From NCBI RefSeq assembly GCF_002734215.1, contig NZ_NSEB01000011.1, positions 248,001 to 312,000 of the forward strand: a stretch of DNA of 64,000 nt. The letters are read 5' to 3'. Of this stretch, positions 1 to 9,463 are shown piece after piece. Below the pieces are notes generated by a model. It saw only the letters and a list, made by a program, of their open reading frames with translations, did no database searches and was not told the origin of the DNA. Every line of letters starts with the position of its first letter. Within the stretch, counting starts at the first letter, position 1. The stretch comes from Fredinandcohnia onubensis. GTDB taxonomy: Bacteria; Bacillota; Bacilli; Bacillales; Bacillaceae_L. A program made the translations under genes and the position numbers.

Positions 1-1089
1 CAAAACATTTTCAAGGCTGTCAGGCGTATGTGCATAATCCACAATTACAGTAAAATTTTGCCCTAGGTTCACAATTTCAAAACGTCCGGGAACACCTTTT
101 ACCTTTTCAACTGCTGCAATAATGGTTGTAATAGGTATTCTTGAAATGATACAAGTAGCGATTGCTGCCAACACATTATAAACACTAAACATACCAATTA
201 ATTTCATTTTCACCTCGTAAGAACCGAACGGAGTTGTTATAGTAAACTCTGTTCCTGAAGCAGTCATGCGGATACCTGATGCCATAATATCAGCTGAATG
301 GTGAATTCCATATGAGATGATGGTTGCTGAAGTAGACCTTGCATATTCCCTTGAAGCAGGGTCATCATTATTCAATACAGCAAATTTTGGATTATCTTTG
401 TCAAATCGATTACCTAAACCAGTAAACAACAGACCTTTTACTCTACGATACTCGTCAATTGTCTGGTGGTAATCCAAATGATCCTGAGTCAAGTTAGAAA
501 AAACAGCAATATTAAAATCACATCCATGGACCCTACCAATATCTAGGGCATGTGAGGAAACCTCCATAACTGCGGTGTTTATATTCTCAGAAACCATTTG
601 CTTAAAATACTTTTGCAGCATGATTGATTCTGGTGTAGTATTTTTCATTTCAATGGTTTTTTCACCAATTTTCGTATGCATGGTTCCAATTAAGCCAATT
701 TTCTGGCCTGCTTCTCTAAATATCTCCTCAATTATGTGACTTATTGACGTTTTACCATTTGTCCCTGTAACTCCAATTAAATGGAGTTGATGTGTCGGGT
801 GATGGTAAAAAGCGTCAGCCAACACAGCCATTGTTCTTCGGGTGTTCTTTACCTTGATAACCGGAATGGACACCTGGACTTCTTTTTCAGCAATAATCGC
901 AACAGCACCTTGTTCTTCCGCTTGCTTTGCAAACAAATGGCCATCAAACGTACTACCTTCTACACAAAAGAATAAACTTCCCTTTCCTACCGCCCTCGAG
1001 TCCATTTCAAGAGATGTGATAAGTGGGTTGTCACTACCTTTTTCCGTAAAATCATGCAAGTTAGCTAATAATTCTTGTAATCTCATCAT
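1..1089 (-). CDS. murE: UDP-N-acetylmuramoyl-tripeptide synthetase MurE (partial, C-terminus outside window)
   Basis: Cytoplasmic Mur ligase that adds the third stem-peptide residue (meso-diaminopimelate in most bacilli) to UDP-MurNAc-L-Ala-D-Glu using ATP. The reading frame is open from the window edge; the first 363 residues are present. The ATP-binding loop GVTGTNGKTS lies at residues 106-115 and the Mur ligase C-terminal domain entry motif DYAHTPDSLENVL is at the very edge. An ATG at 1089 is chosen; a GAGGGG element lies 14 bases upstream, and an in-frame ATG at 1101 is too close to it. It follows spoVD in the division cluster. Identity is firm; the exact start is less so. Confidence 0.95.
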   Translation of the reverse strand, partial: MMRLQELLANLHDFTEKGSDNPLITSLEMDSRAVGKGSLFFCVEGSTFDGHLFAKQAEEQGAVAIIAEKEVQVSIPVIKVKNTRRTMAVLADAFYHHPTHQLHLIGVTGTNGKTSISHIIEEIFREAGQKIGLIGTMHTKIGEKTIEMKNTTPESIMLQKYFKQMVSENINTAVMEVSSHALDIGRVHGCDFNIAVFSNLTQDHLDYHQTIDEYRRVKGLLFTGLGNRFDKDNPKFAVLNNDDPASREYARSTSATIISYGIHHSADIMASGIRMTASGTEFTITTPFGSYEVKMKLIGMFSVYNVLAAIATCIISRIPITTIIAAVEKVKGVPGRFEIVNLGQNFTVIVDYAHTPDSLENVL

Positions 1090-1145
1090 GAATTTTACCA
1101 TTTCCCCTCGAAAGATTTACTCTGTCGAATGGGCACCAGATTAAC

Positions 1146-1174
1146 ATGTTACTCCAGACTTACGATGTTGTCTA
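1146..1174 (-). promoter_or_regulatory. possible sigma-A promoter for murE
   Basis: On the minus strand TAGACA is followed after 17 bases by TAACAT, upstream of murE and downstream of the spoVD terminator. The match is partial (5 of 6 and 4 of 6), so this is a weak call supported mainly by position. Confidence 0.3.
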
Positions 1175-1260
1175 GTACCCTATTTACCTATTAGACCTTT
1201 AACAAAAGGACACCTTACAAAAAATTTTATTCCTCTATATTAAAGGTATTCCTTTTTATA

Positions 1261-1293
1261 GAAAAAAGAAGCCTAAAGGGGAATCCTTTGGCT
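1261..1293 (-). terminator. rho-independent terminator of spoVD
   Basis: On the minus strand, arms AGCCAAAGG and CCTTTAGGCT pair around a short loop and are followed by TCTTTTTTCT, just after the spoVD stop codon. Confidence 0.75.
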
Positions 1294-1295
1294 AC

Positions 1296-3251
1296 TTAAT
1301 TCTTATCTTTTGATTCTTTTTTATCTGCGCCTTCCCCGAGATGGATCCGTAATGTTGTTCCTTCTTGAACTCGTTCCCCTGCATTTGGAGCTTGGTCAAC
1401 GACAACATTTCCTTCGCCACTTATATCCAGTTTAATATTCATTAATTGTTGTGGCAGCTCCTGTTTAGTCAATCCAATCACATCAGGAACTTCAAGATAT
1501 TTTTTATCGGTCCACAATTTGATCTCTTTCTCGATTTGATTGTCACGCTTTTCAATACCAAGCAATGGTAAACTCTCACGCATAATATTTCCAACGATTG
1601 GCGCCGCTACTACTCCACCAAATTGCACAGTACCTTTAGGGTTATCTACGGCAATGTATACGACAATTTGTGGGTCATCCGCCGGTGCAAATCCAATAAA
1701 GGATACGATGTGGTTATTTTGAAGATAGCCGCCACCTTTTTTCGATTTTTGGGCAGTACCTGTTTTACCACCTACACGATAACCATCCACATAAGCTCCA
1801 CCACCAGAACCTTTGGCAACAACATTTTCAAGCGCAAAACGAACCTGTTCGGATGTTTCTTTTGAAATAACACTCCGTACAGCTTCAGGCTCATTCCGTT
1901 TAACAACCTGACCTGTTATAGGGTCCACCCATTCTTTAGCCACATATGGCTTATATAGGGTCCCTCCATTTACCGCCGCAGCTACAGCCGTGACCTGCTG
2001 AATCGGTGTTACAGCTACCCCTTGGCCAAATGCTGTTGTAGCCAACTCAACAGGACCTACATTTTCGGGTTTAAATAGAATACCTGTTCCTTCTCCTTGA
2101 AGATCGATTCCAGTCTTTTGTCCAAATCCAAAATTCTTTATATACGTAAATAAAGTATCTTTTCCTAATCTAGTGCCTAATTCTACAAATCCTGGGTTAC
2201 ATGAGTTTTGTACGACCTCTAAGAAGGTCTGATGCCCATGTCCGCCCCTTTTCCAGCACTTAAGTGTTGCTCCCCCTACTTTTGCAAAGCCAGGATCCGT
2301 AAAATGATCATTCTTTAAGTTGACTTTTCCTTCCTCTAAGGAAGCTGCAAGTGTAATAATCTTAAAAGTCGAACCAGGTTCATACGTACTCCAAACTGGG
2401 AGGTTACGGTTATATACCTCTTGTGGGACGTTCCTGAAGTTGGCAGGATCAAAATCAGGTCTTGAAGACATTCCTAAAATTTCTCCATTATTTGGATTCA
2501 TCGCAATCGCAATGATTCCATCAGGGTTATATTGTGCTTCAGCATTATCAAGTTCCCGTTCAATTACGGTTTGTATTTTCGTATCAATCGTTAGCCTCAA
2601 ATCCAAACCGTCCTTCGGAGGTGTATAATCATCTGCTATATCTGGCATTCTTCTACCTTTCGCATCTGAATAGAACTGAACACTTCCTTTTTCACCCTTT
2701 AGTTCTTCATCATAACTTTTCTCAAGTCCTGTTAATCCCTGGTTATCGATACCAGCAAAGCCTAATACATGAGAGAGGTAGCTGCCAAAAGGATAATGAC
2801 GCTTCGAATCTTCCGCTATGTAAACACCCTTTATCCCAAGTGCACGGACCTCATTCGCTTTTTCATGAGAAATTTTTCTGCCCTCAGGATTGATATATAC
2901 CTTTGACTCATTTTGGGATATTTTTTTAAATGCTTTCTCTTTTGACATATTTAAAACTGCAGCTAATTTTTCTGCTGCCTCAGCAGGGTTTTCAATTTGT
3001 CTAGGAACAACTAAAACTGTCGGAGCACTTTGATTGGTGGCGAGGACAACATCGTTGCGATCGAGAATTTTCCCTCGTTCAGGCTCAAACGGAATGTCCC
3101 GGCTCCATGAATCTTTTGCAAGAGCAGTTAGCTTTTCTCCTACAAAAAATTGAACATACCCTAAGCGAACATCAATAATCAGAAATAATAGAAACCCTAT
3201 AAATAGTACTAATGATAATCTTCTTCGTACTGTTACATTCGAAACTCGCAT
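1296..3251 (-). CDS. spoVD: stage V sporulation protein D, class B penicillin-binding transpeptidase SpoVD
   Basis: Membrane-anchored D,D-transpeptidase that, with SpoVE, builds spore cortex peptidoglycan in the outer forespore membrane. The 651-residue product (SpoVD of B. subtilis is about the same length) has a short N-terminal cytoplasmic tail, one membrane segment at about 12-31, a dimerisation domain, and a transpeptidase domain with STFK at 294-297, SCN at 350-352 and KTG at 496-498. One PASTA domain occupies about 585-640, whereas the neighbouring pbpB has two. An AGGAGG site precedes the ATG. A sigma-E-like promoter and its own terminator suggest expression independent of pbpB. Confidence 0.95.
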   Translation of the reverse strand: MRVSNVTVRRRLSLVLFIGFLLFLIIDVRLGYVQFFVGEKLTALAKDSWSRDIPFEPERGKILDRNDVVLATNQSAPTVLVVPRQIENPAEAAEKLAAVLNMSKEKAFKKISQNESKVYINPEGRKISHEKANEVRALGIKGVYIAEDSKRHYPFGSYLSHVLGFAGIDNQGLTGLEKSYDEELKGEKGSVQFYSDAKGRRMPDIADDYTPPKDGLDLRLTIDTKIQTVIERELDNAEAQYNPDGIIAIAMNPNNGEILGMSSRPDFDPANFRNVPQEVYNRNLPVWSTYEPGSTFKIITLAASLEEGKVNLKNDHFTDPGFAKVGGATLKCWKRGGHGHQTFLEVVQNSCNPGFVELGTRLGKDTLFTYIKNFGFGQKTGIDLQGEGTGILFKPENVGPVELATTAFGQGVAVTPIQQVTAVAAAVNGGTLYKPYVAKEWVDPITGQVVKRNEPEAVRSVISKETSEQVRFALENVVAKGSGGGAYVDGYRVGGKTGTAQKSKKGGGYLQNNHIVSFIGFAPADDPQIVVYIAVDNPKGTVQFGGVVAAPIVGNIMRESLPLLGIEKRDNQIEKEIKLWTDKKYLEVPDVIGLTKQELPQQLMNIKLDISGEGNVVVDQAPNAGERVQEGTTLRIHLGEGADKKESKDKN

Positions 3252-3324
3252 ATTGTTGTACCTCCTATTAAAACGTAAGCGCCTTTAAAAAGTGAAAATC
3301 TCCTTAAAATCCAAGGCTCGTCTA

Positions 3325-3354
3325 AATATATGCTTGTACAGGAATGAATAGAAC
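3325..3354 (-). promoter_or_regulatory. candidate sigma-E promoter of spoVD
   Basis: On the minus strand GTTCTATT and CATATATT are separated by 14 bases. This resembles the sigma-E pattern (GTMATATT, 14-16 bases, CATACAHT) with 6 of 8 and 7 of 8 matches. It lies 71 to 103 bases upstream of spoVD, a mother-cell gene in B. subtilis. Confidence 0.5.
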
Positions 3355-3403
3355 AAATCAAATGCGCAAGTAATGTACGTCGATAATCCAAAAAATAAGC
3401 AAC

Positions 3404-3435
3404 AAAAAAGGAACTGAAAAATCAGCTCCTTTTTT
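3404..3435 (-). terminator. terminator of pbpB containing its stop codon
   Basis: AAAAAAGGA..CTGA pairs with TCAG.TCCTTTTTT around a TTTT loop. The stop codon of pbpB (TGA at 3424-3422) is inside the upstream arm, so coding sequence and terminator overlap. The A and T flanks make it capable of working on both strands. Confidence 0.75.
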
Positions 3436-5638
3436 GTTCTTTCTCACTATTCTCTTCTTCAACGGGTTCTTCTCCCGGCGTATTTGGTGTTTCAAGATTT
3501 ACGGTTAGCTTATCTCCATCTTTTAAAATGGATCCTGGCTCTAAGCTTTGTTTGACAACATAACCATTCCCACTATAAGATACTTTGATATTCGTTAAAT
3601 CAGCTAACATCATGACGTCCCGTAAAGACCAGCCCGTCATGTCCGGAAGGGTTGCATCTTGGTCAGTACGAAGGAATATATGTTCATTTGGCAGAACTTT
3701 TTCGCCTTGTTTTGGAATCTGAGCAATGATTTTCTTTCCATTTCCAATCACAGTCGCTTTAAGATTTTGCTTTTCAATCGCTGCTATTGCCTCTTCTATT
3801 GATTTTCCTGCATAAGAATCAGTTACTATTTCTTGATCTACATTCTCATTATTTTCTGGACTTTGATCAGTTGGTTGAATATTTAAATACTGTAGACTAT
3901 TTTTCATAACATGATTGAATACCATCGCAACTGGTTCGTTTCCAATGTCCGTATCCTTAAGCTCTGGTTGTTGGACTGCAACGTAAACAACAAGTTTCGG
4001 ATTATCCAGTGGAGCCATCCCAAGAAATGAATATAAATAATTTCCTCTTCCATATAAATACCCACCCTGAGGACTAGGAATTTCGGCAGTACCCGTTTTC
4101 CCTGCCACTTGATAACCTTCTAGATTATATTGTCTTCCAGTTCCATCCGTTACCACTTTACCTAACAAATCTAACACATGCTTAGCAGTTTCGGCTGACA
4201 CAGGTTGACCTGCTACTTTAGGCTCATGGTCGACAACCGTTTTATTCGTATCAGGGTCAACGATTTTATCGACAACATATGGTTTCATCATCTTTCCGCC
4301 GTTCGCAATGGCTGTTGCGGCCTGAACCTGCTGTATTGGAGTTACAGAAGATGCTTGTCCAAATGCGGTAGATACTTTATCAATCTCCCATTTAAAGTTT
4401 ATCTTATTTTCAACTTCGCCTTCTAAATCAATACCAGTTGGTCGGTCAAGACCAAAACGACCTAAATACTCCAATAATTTATCCGTACCCAGTTGCTCAT
4501 TTGCAATCTTTGCAAATGAAACGTTTGAAGACTTAAGCACGCCTTCATCATAGGTAATCGAACCCCAACCTACCCTGTTATGGTCACGTATGGTTTCTCC
4601 ACCCACAGAATAGCTTCCGGATGCGAATTTTGCATTCCCATTATAGACTCCCTCTTCTATCGCTGCTGCCAATGTGAATATCTTCATCGTAGAACCTGGT
4701 TCATAGGGATAGGCAATCACATCATTCAGGTAATTTTCGATATTTCTAACATTTGGGTCAAAGCTCGGTCTTGTTGACATAGCTAAGATTTCACCGGTCT
4801 TTGGATTAGCAACAACACCAATCACTTTTTTCGGCTTATATTCCTTAACAGCCATGTTCATGGCGTCCTCTAAGAAAGTTTGGATTGTTTGGTCAATCGT
4901 TAAATAAACATTACTTCCATTATCGGGGGCTACTATCTGTTCTTTAGCGTCCGGAAGCTTATACCCTTTTGTATCACTTTGAAATTTCATATAACCATCT
5001 TCTTCACGAAGATATTTATCGAGGTCTTTTTCAATCCCCAACATCCCGACGGTATCCGTCTTTTTTGTTTCCTTATCAGTTACTTTACCGGCATACCCCA
5101 CAAGATGTGATGCAAATGTCCCATTCGGATAGTAGCGTTTTGATTCTCGTCTAAAGGCGATGCCAGGCAATTCTAATGCTTCAATTTCTTGCTTGAGTGA
5201 AGTACTAATATCGCGACCATTCGTACCAAACTCAACCTGTTTTCGATCAGGCTTTGTTAGTATTTTATACATTTCGTTTTCTTCCATTTTTAAAAGCGGC
5301 GCGAGCTTGCTTGCCGTTTCTTCAGGATCAACTACATGTTTCGGATTATCTTCATCTATCGTTAGTTCTTCGTCGAGGATTGCGACCACTGTAAATGAAG
5401 ATGTGTCCTCAGCAATTGGATTTCCATTGCGGTCGTAAATTGCTCCTCGTTTCGCTTCAATTGCTCTTTGTTTTGTATATTTTTCTTCTGCTAAAGCCGC
5501 TAAAACAACACCATCAACCTTACCCGTACCTTGGATATACACAAATCTTGCCATCAATGTAAAAAAGAGCAAAGCAAATATTATACTAATAAATGCTGCT
5601 CCTCTGTTTATATTGTTATTTTTAACCTTTATTTTCAT
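3422..5638 (-). CDS. pbpB: penicillin-binding protein 2B, septal class B transpeptidase
   Basis: Essential divisome transpeptidase that cross-links septal peptidoglycan with FtsW. The 738-residue protein (slightly longer than the roughly 716 of B. subtilis PBP2B) has one membrane segment at about 16-36, a dimerisation domain and a catalytic domain with STMK at 316-319, SSN at 370-372 and KTG at 514-516. Two PASTA domains follow at about 605-660 and 661-716, then an acidic, glutamate-rich tail. It starts two bases after the ftsL stop codon with AAGGA overlapping the end of ftsL, so the two are translationally linked. Confidence 0.95.
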   Translation of the reverse strand: MKIKVKNNNINRGAAFISIIFALLFFTLMARFVYIQGTGKVDGVVLAALAEEKYTKQRAIEAKRGAIYDRNGNPIAEDTSSFTVVAILDEELTIDEDNPKHVVDPEETASKLAPLLKMEENEMYKILTKPDRKQVEFGTNGRDISTSLKQEIEALELPGIAFRRESKRYYPNGTFASHLVGYAGKVTDKETKKTDTVGMLGIEKDLDKYLREEDGYMKFQSDTKGYKLPDAKEQIVAPDNGSNVYLTIDQTIQTFLEDAMNMAVKEYKPKKVIGVVANPKTGEILAMSTRPSFDPNVRNIENYLNDVIAYPYEPGSTMKIFTLAAAIEEGVYNGNAKFASGSYSVGGETIRDHNRVGWGSITYDEGVLKSSNVSFAKIANEQLGTDKLLEYLGRFGLDRPTGIDLEGEVENKINFKWEIDKVSTAFGQASSVTPIQQVQAATAIANGGKMMKPYVVDKIVDPDTNKTVVDHEPKVAGQPVSAETAKHVLDLLGKVVTDGTGRQYNLEGYQVAGKTGTAEIPSPQGGYLYGRGNYLYSFLGMAPLDNPKLVVYVAVQQPELKDTDIGNEPVAMVFNHVMKNSLQYLNIQPTDQSPENNENVDQEIVTDSYAGKSIEEAIAAIEKQNLKATVIGNGKKIIAQIPKQGEKVLPNEHIFLRTDQDATLPDMTGWSLRDVMMLADLTNIKVSYSGNGYVVKQSLEPGSILKDGDKLTVNLETPNTPGEEPVEEENSEKEQKRS

Positions 5639-5640
5639 GA

Positions 5641-6003
5641 TTAGTTTCCTTGAACCACTTTAACGTTATTCTCATTTAAGACAAGTCCAAGTTCTCTTGC
5701 TTTTTCCCATAAACGCTCATATTCGCTTAGTTCTTGAACTTGTACATAAAGGTCATTGTTTGTTTTTGTTTGTTGACTAATTGATGCTTCGATTTGTTGG
5801 ATTTCGATATTTGTTTTGTAGATGGATACTTGGTTAGATATGATATGAATTGCGCAGAATATCACAGCTACAGAGAAAATAATCCCTAATATCTTTTCCC
5901 CTAACGAAAATCGAAATTTCTGTCTTCTTTCCGGTCGTGTCTTTGGTGCCTGATTCGGTTGATAGTTTTCTGTTTGTCTAACTTTGTATGCTAAATTACC
6001 CAT
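5641..6003 (-). CDS. ftsL: cell division protein FtsL
   Basis: Bitopic divisome protein that pairs with DivIC/FtsB through a periplasm-side coiled coil. The 120-residue product has a basic cytoplasmic N-terminus, a membrane segment at about 38-58 and a heptad-like helix after it. Two adjacent ATG codons follow the AAGGAGG site; the second is chosen because its spacing is better (6 bases) and the product then begins MGNLAY, like MSNLAY in B. subtilis. It lies between rsmH and pbpB in the conserved division cluster order. Confidence 0.92.
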   Translation of the reverse strand: MGNLAYKVRQTENYQPNQAPKTRPERRQKFRFSLGEKILGIIFSVAVIFCAIHIISNQVSIYKTNIEIQQIEASISQQTKTNNDLYVQVQELSEYERLWEKARELGLVLNENNVKVVQGN

Positions 6004-6056
6004 CATATCCCTCCTTAAGTATCTCTTCTATTTATTAATGAATGTAGCCACGAAAC

Positions 6057-6989
6057 TCAAAGTTTCTCTGCAATCCTTAACTTTGCAGAACGGGCCCTTT
6101 TGTTTGCCTCTAATTCTTCTTCTGTAGGTAATATCGGTTTTCTAGTGATAAGTTTTAATGTAGGTTTATATTCATCAGGTATAATTGGAATACCTGGTGG
6201 TAGGGGTGGACCTTCACTCGCCTTTTTAAAGGCAACCTTACAAATCCGATCCTCCAGTGAGTGAAAGGTTATGACACTTACTCGCCCACCTGTTGCCAAA
6301 AGCTCAATTGACTGGTGAATAGCATCTTCAAATACCTTTAATTCATCGTTAACTGCAATTCGAATCGCTTGGAAAATTCTTTTTGCTGGATGTCCGCCAG
6401 TTCTTCTAGCCGCAGCAGGAATCCCCTCTTTAATTAACTCAACCAATTCTCCTGTCGTTTCGATTGTTTTCTTTTCTCTTGCAGCCTCTATTTTTCTAGC
6501 AATTTGTTTGGAAAACTTTTCTTCACCGTATTGAAAAAAGATTCTTACCATTTGCTCATATGACCAATTGTTGACAATATCATAAGCTGATAATGTTGCA
6601 TTTTGGTCCATTCGCATGTCAAGTGGTGCATCGTGGTGATAGCTAAATCCTCTTTCCGGTGTGTCTAATTGTGGTGATGATACCCCTAAGTCAAACAGGA
6701 TTCCATCAACAGCCGTTATACCTTGTTCATGTAATTTCTCAGTTATGTGGGCAAAATTACTTTTGATGATGGTAACAATGTCACCATATTCCGCAAGCTT
6801 GTCCTTTGCATTTGCAATTGCAATATCGTCTTGATCAAAAGCATATAGCTTACCCTTGCTTGAAAGCTTTGAAGCTATGTATGAACTATGTCCTGCACCG
6901 CCAAGTGTGCAATCTACGTATATTCCATCTGGATGAATCTTCAATCCATCAGCAGCTTCTTCTAATAGAACGGTTTTGTGTTTGAACAT
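6057..6989 (-). CDS. rsmH: 16S rRNA (cytosine(1402)-N4)-methyltransferase RsmH
   Basis: SAM-dependent methyltransferase (formerly MraW) that modifies C1402 of 16S rRNA in the 30S P site. The 310-residue length is typical. The SAM loop [10 protein letters not shown] lies near residues 26-35, and the conserved block [11 protein letters not shown] follows at about 99-109. The C-terminal ITFHSLEDR motif is present. Normally it is directly behind mraZ; here a 296-base spacer containing repeat elements separates the two. Confidence 0.96.
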   Translation of the reverse strand: MFKHKTVLLEEAADGLKIHPDGIYVDCTLGGAGHSSYIASKLSSKGKLYAFDQDDIAIANAKDKLAEYGDIVTIIKSNFAHITEKLHEQGITAVDGILFDLGVSSPQLDTPERGFSYHHDAPLDMRMDQNATLSAYDIVNNWSYEQMVRIFFQYGEEKFSKQIARKIEAAREKKTIETTGELVELIKEGIPAAARRTGGHPAKRIFQAIRIAVNDELKVFEDAIHQSIELLATGGRVSVITFHSLEDRICKVAFKKASEGPPLPPGIPIIPDEYKPTLKLITRKPILPTEEELEANKRARSAKLRIAEKL

Positions 6990-7078
6990 GTTAGCACCTC
7001 TTATTTCAGTAATACACTTATTTTATACACAAGAGTTCATTCAAATGCGCCTTAGTGTATTTGCCGCCCGATTTTTTT

Positions 7079-7150
7079 AGGCCCACACGATGTGGGTCAC
7101 AAAGACGTTGCCACAGGAAGTGGCGTTCTTAGTCTTTGATCTTATGATCG
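7079..7150 (+). repeat. dispersed hairpin repeat, copy A (between mraZ and rsmH)
   Basis: Two nested hairpins are visible. CCCACA (7082-7087) pairs with TGTGGG (7091-7096). CAAAGAC (7100-7106) pairs with GTCTTTG (7132-7138) and encloses GCCAC (7110-7114) pairing with GTGGC (7120-7124). The same plan recurs on the minus strand at 17354-17394 with different outer-stem bases. It has no coding capacity and looks like a small intergenic repeat of the kind common in bacilli. Confidence 0.65.
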
Positions 7151-7189
7151 AAAAACTACCTTTGAAAAATCGTGGCATCCGCCGGAGGC

Positions 7190-7290
7190 TATAACTTTAT
7201 TCAGTCTGGGTCTGAATCCTCCCAAAATATTATACTAATAAAACATTCATCACACCATAAAAAAAGTGAATCCTGCTGAATAAAGTTATA
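7190..7290. repeat. 15-bp perfect inverted repeat flanking the mraZ-rsmH spacer
   Basis: TATAACTTTATTCAG at 7190-7204 is the exact reverse complement of CTGAATAAAGTTATA at 7276-7290. The right arm overlaps the last codons and stop of mraZ. The enclosed 71 bases are AT-rich and hold a small stem (TTCAG with CTGAA). No open reading frame is present inside. Confidence 0.6.
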
Positions 7291-7717
7291 TATCAAAACC
7301 GATCATATTTTCAGCTATATCAGAAAAAGATTCTTCGGAAGCAGCGAAATATTCTTCCCACTTCTCCTTACTCCAAATTTCAATACGGTTTGATACTCCA
7401 AGTACTACACATTCCTTCTCAAGCCCAGCGTATGAAACTAACGGTGTTGCAATATTTACTCTTCCTTGTTTATCAAGTTCACATTCAATGGCTCCAGAAA
7501 AGAAAAAACGTGTGAACGCACGCGCGTCTTTTTTAGTAAGTGGGAGTGTTTTTAATTTTTCCTCAAGTATTTTCCATTCTGATTGTGGGTAACCGAATAA
7601 GCATTGATCTAAACCTCTAGTTAAAACAAATGTTTCCCCTAGGTTTTCACGAAACTTAGCAGGTATAATCATTCGGCCTTTCGTATCAACAGTATGATGG
7701 TATTCTCCCATGAACAT
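7286..7717 (-). CDS. mraZ: transcriptional regulator MraZ
   Basis: AbrB-like DNA-binding protein, first gene of the division cluster and repressor of that operon in the species studied. The 143-residue product has two MraZ half-domains, each with the DxKGR-type signature (DTKGRM near residue 11 and DKQGRV near 80). ATG 7717 is chosen over an upstream GTG at 7732 because the product then begins MFMGEYHHT as in the family. Repeated GTGG boxes spaced exactly 10 bp lie immediately upstream, which is the arrangement of MraZ operators. Confidence 0.95.
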   Translation of the reverse strand: MFMGEYHHTVDTKGRMIIPAKFRENLGETFVLTRGLDQCLFGYPQSEWKILEEKLKTLPLTKKDARAFTRFFFSGAIECELDKQGRVNIATPLVSYAGLEKECVVLGVSNRIEIWSKEKWEEYFAASEESFSDIAENMIGFDI

Positions 7718-7749
7718 ATCTATTGTCCCCACTTTCTGACTTTATATTA

Positions 7750-7773
7750 CCACAATCCCCCACTTTCCACCAC
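7750..7773 (-). promoter_or_regulatory. putative MraZ operator (three GTGG boxes, 10-bp spacing)
   Basis: On the minus strand GTGG occurs at 7773-7770, 7763-7760 and 7753-7750, a spacing of exactly 10 bp. A further AAAGTGGGG stands closer to the gene. MraZ operators in other bacteria are TGGGN or AAAGTG-type direct repeats with a 10-bp period just before mraZ, so autoregulation is inferred. Confidence 0.6.
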
Positions 7774-7798
7774 CGGTTTTTATAATATTTTTCCAAAT

Positions 7799-7828
7799 AA
7801 AAAAAATCCCCGGAATTCCGAGGATTTT
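7799..7828 (-). terminator. terminator of bshC
   Basis: On the minus strand AAAATCC.CGGAATTCCG.GGATTTT forms a hairpin followed by a run of T. It lies between the bshC stop and mraZ and so isolates the division cluster promoter from upstream transcription. Confidence 0.7.
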
Positions 7829-7837
7829 CGTCATATT

Positions 7838-9463
7838 CTACATTTTTACTACCTTATGCTTTCCGTTAAATTCAAACGGAAGTGCTAATAAATCTTGGAT
7901 AAAATCGTCTCCGTATTTATTTAAATAGTAAAAAACATTCCAAACTCTCTCCTGTGGGGAGCCAAGTGGTAGAAGAGATTTTTCAATTCGGTTAAACCGA
8001 TTCAATTCTACTTCATTACGGTTTAAAATACTTCTTTTTATTGTGTTCTTCACGAAATCAAGCTGCGATTGGATGTTTTGAGCATTTTTTAAGAGAAGAT
8101 CCCCTAATCCTGAATCAACTTCAAGCCCCACTTTTCGTATCTTCTTATGAATTTGCTCTACTTCTTTTTTCGCATCGAGGATAATCCCGTCTACATCAGC
8201 TGTTTGTTGTTCCAACCATGACTGTTTCACTTTTGAAAGTTCTCCAGAAAGGGTAGCTTGAATCGTTAATCCCACTTCTTCGATATTAGATTCTATCGCC
8301 CTTTCAACAATTGACATCATGAGTCTTGGTACAACAGGAGGCATCTGAATCTCCATAACAGTAAACACCTTTTTTAACTCGGCCCAGTATGAAACCTCAC
8401 CAGGTCCAGAAATAAAAGCTAGTGTTGGAAACAAGAACTCCTGCATAACTGGTCTTGTTACCACATTGTTACTTAGAAGTTCTGGTTGTTTCTCCGCAAC
8501 TTCAAGCAGTTCGTCTCCACAAAGTATACATTCATTGTTTTTCCCGCTAAACACATCATGTTCCACATTATACTCAAGTAAAATACGTTCATCATTTTGT
8601 GTATAAAAAAGGTTTGCACTCGACTCGTTCATTTCAATCATTTTTGGGTATTGATTAGATGACAATACCTCTTGCTGAAGCAACAATCCATCATGGATCT
8701 CTCTATTTTTTTCAACCATTTTTCTTAAAAATTGAGATTGAATGGTTCTAATTTCTTTTGATCCTGAATCAACAAGGATAAGACCGGTTTCTCCAAATAG
8801 ATCATTAATAATCTGTACAAAGAAATCAACATATGTCTTTGATTTTTCCGCAAACCCAGTCAAACGTTCCAGAAGTCGATTCGTATGGTTTGTTTCACCA
8901 TATGTCTCGAAGATTTCTTCTATCCATTCTAAAAAGCCCGCTTGTTCAATCTCAATCGATGAAACCATTGTTTTACGATTGTGATATTGTGGAACAGCCC
9001 TTTTTCGAATACCATTTTGCAGATTTACAAAGAGATGATTGATTTCCGCAAAATCATGGTCCTCTCCCGCAATCCAGAACACTGGTAGAACCGGTACATT
9101 TAATTTCTCTTCTTGCTCTTTTGCAAGTTTTATAATAGATACGATTTTATGGATCGTATATAATGGCCCAGTTAAAATACCCGCTTGTTGCCCACCAATC
9201 ACCACGACACTGCTTGGATCAAGTAGCTTATTAATATTCTCGATCGTGTGTTCATGATAATTGAATCTTTTATTAAAGATAAGCAAATGCTCAACAAGTT
9301 TTTCACGTTCAAAATGCCTTTTTTGTAGATCCTTTTTTCTTATCTCATAGACAAGGGGAGAATGTATATCATAATCGAAAAATTTCTCTATATCCATTTT
9401 ATTTAAAAGATAGTCATTGACTAATCGATTTGATGATGGCAAAGAGAGATCCAAAACCTCCAT
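7838..9463 (-). CDS. bshC: bacillithiol biosynthesis cysteine-adding enzyme BshC
   Basis: Putative last enzyme of bacillithiol synthesis, joining cysteine to glucosaminyl-malate; bacillithiol is the main low-molecular-weight thiol of bacilli. The 541-residue product matches the usual length (about 539). An N-terminal Rossmann-like core with VVVIGGQQAGILTGP near residues 86-100 is followed by a C-terminal coiled-coil region (about 380-480). In B. subtilis this gene (yllA) also sits immediately before mraZ. An AAAGGAAG element precedes the ATG. Confidence 0.93.
   Translation of the reverse strand: MEVLDLSLPSSNRLVNDYLLNKMDIEKFFDYDIHSPLVYEIRKKDLQKRHFEREKLVEHLLIFNKRFNYHEHTIENINKLLDPSSVVVIGGQQAGILTGPLYTIHKIVSIIKLAKEQEEKLNVPVLPVFWIAGEDHDFAEINHLFVNLQNGIRKRAVPQYHNRKTMVSSIEIEQAGFLEWIEEIFETYGETNHTNRLLERLTGFAEKSKTYVDFFVQIINDLFGETGLILVDSGSKEIRTIQSQFLRKMVEKNREIHDGLLLQQEVLSSNQYPKMIEMNESSANLFYTQNDERILLEYNVEHDVFSGKNNECILCGDELLEVAEKQPELLSNNVVTRPVMQEFLFPTLAFISGPGEVSYWAELKKVFTVMEIQMPPVVPRLMMSIVERAIESNIEEVGLTIQATLSGELSKVKQSWLEQQTADVDGIILDAKKEVEQIHKKIRKVGLEVDSGLGDLLLKNAQNIQSQLDFVKNTIKRSILNRNEVELNRFNRIEKSLLPLGSPQERVWNVFYYLNKYGDDFIQDLLALPFEFNGKHKVVKM

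Noticed and set aside
7190-7290. Insertion sequence
   Set aside because: The inverted repeats enclose only 71 bases, with no transposase and no clear target duplication.
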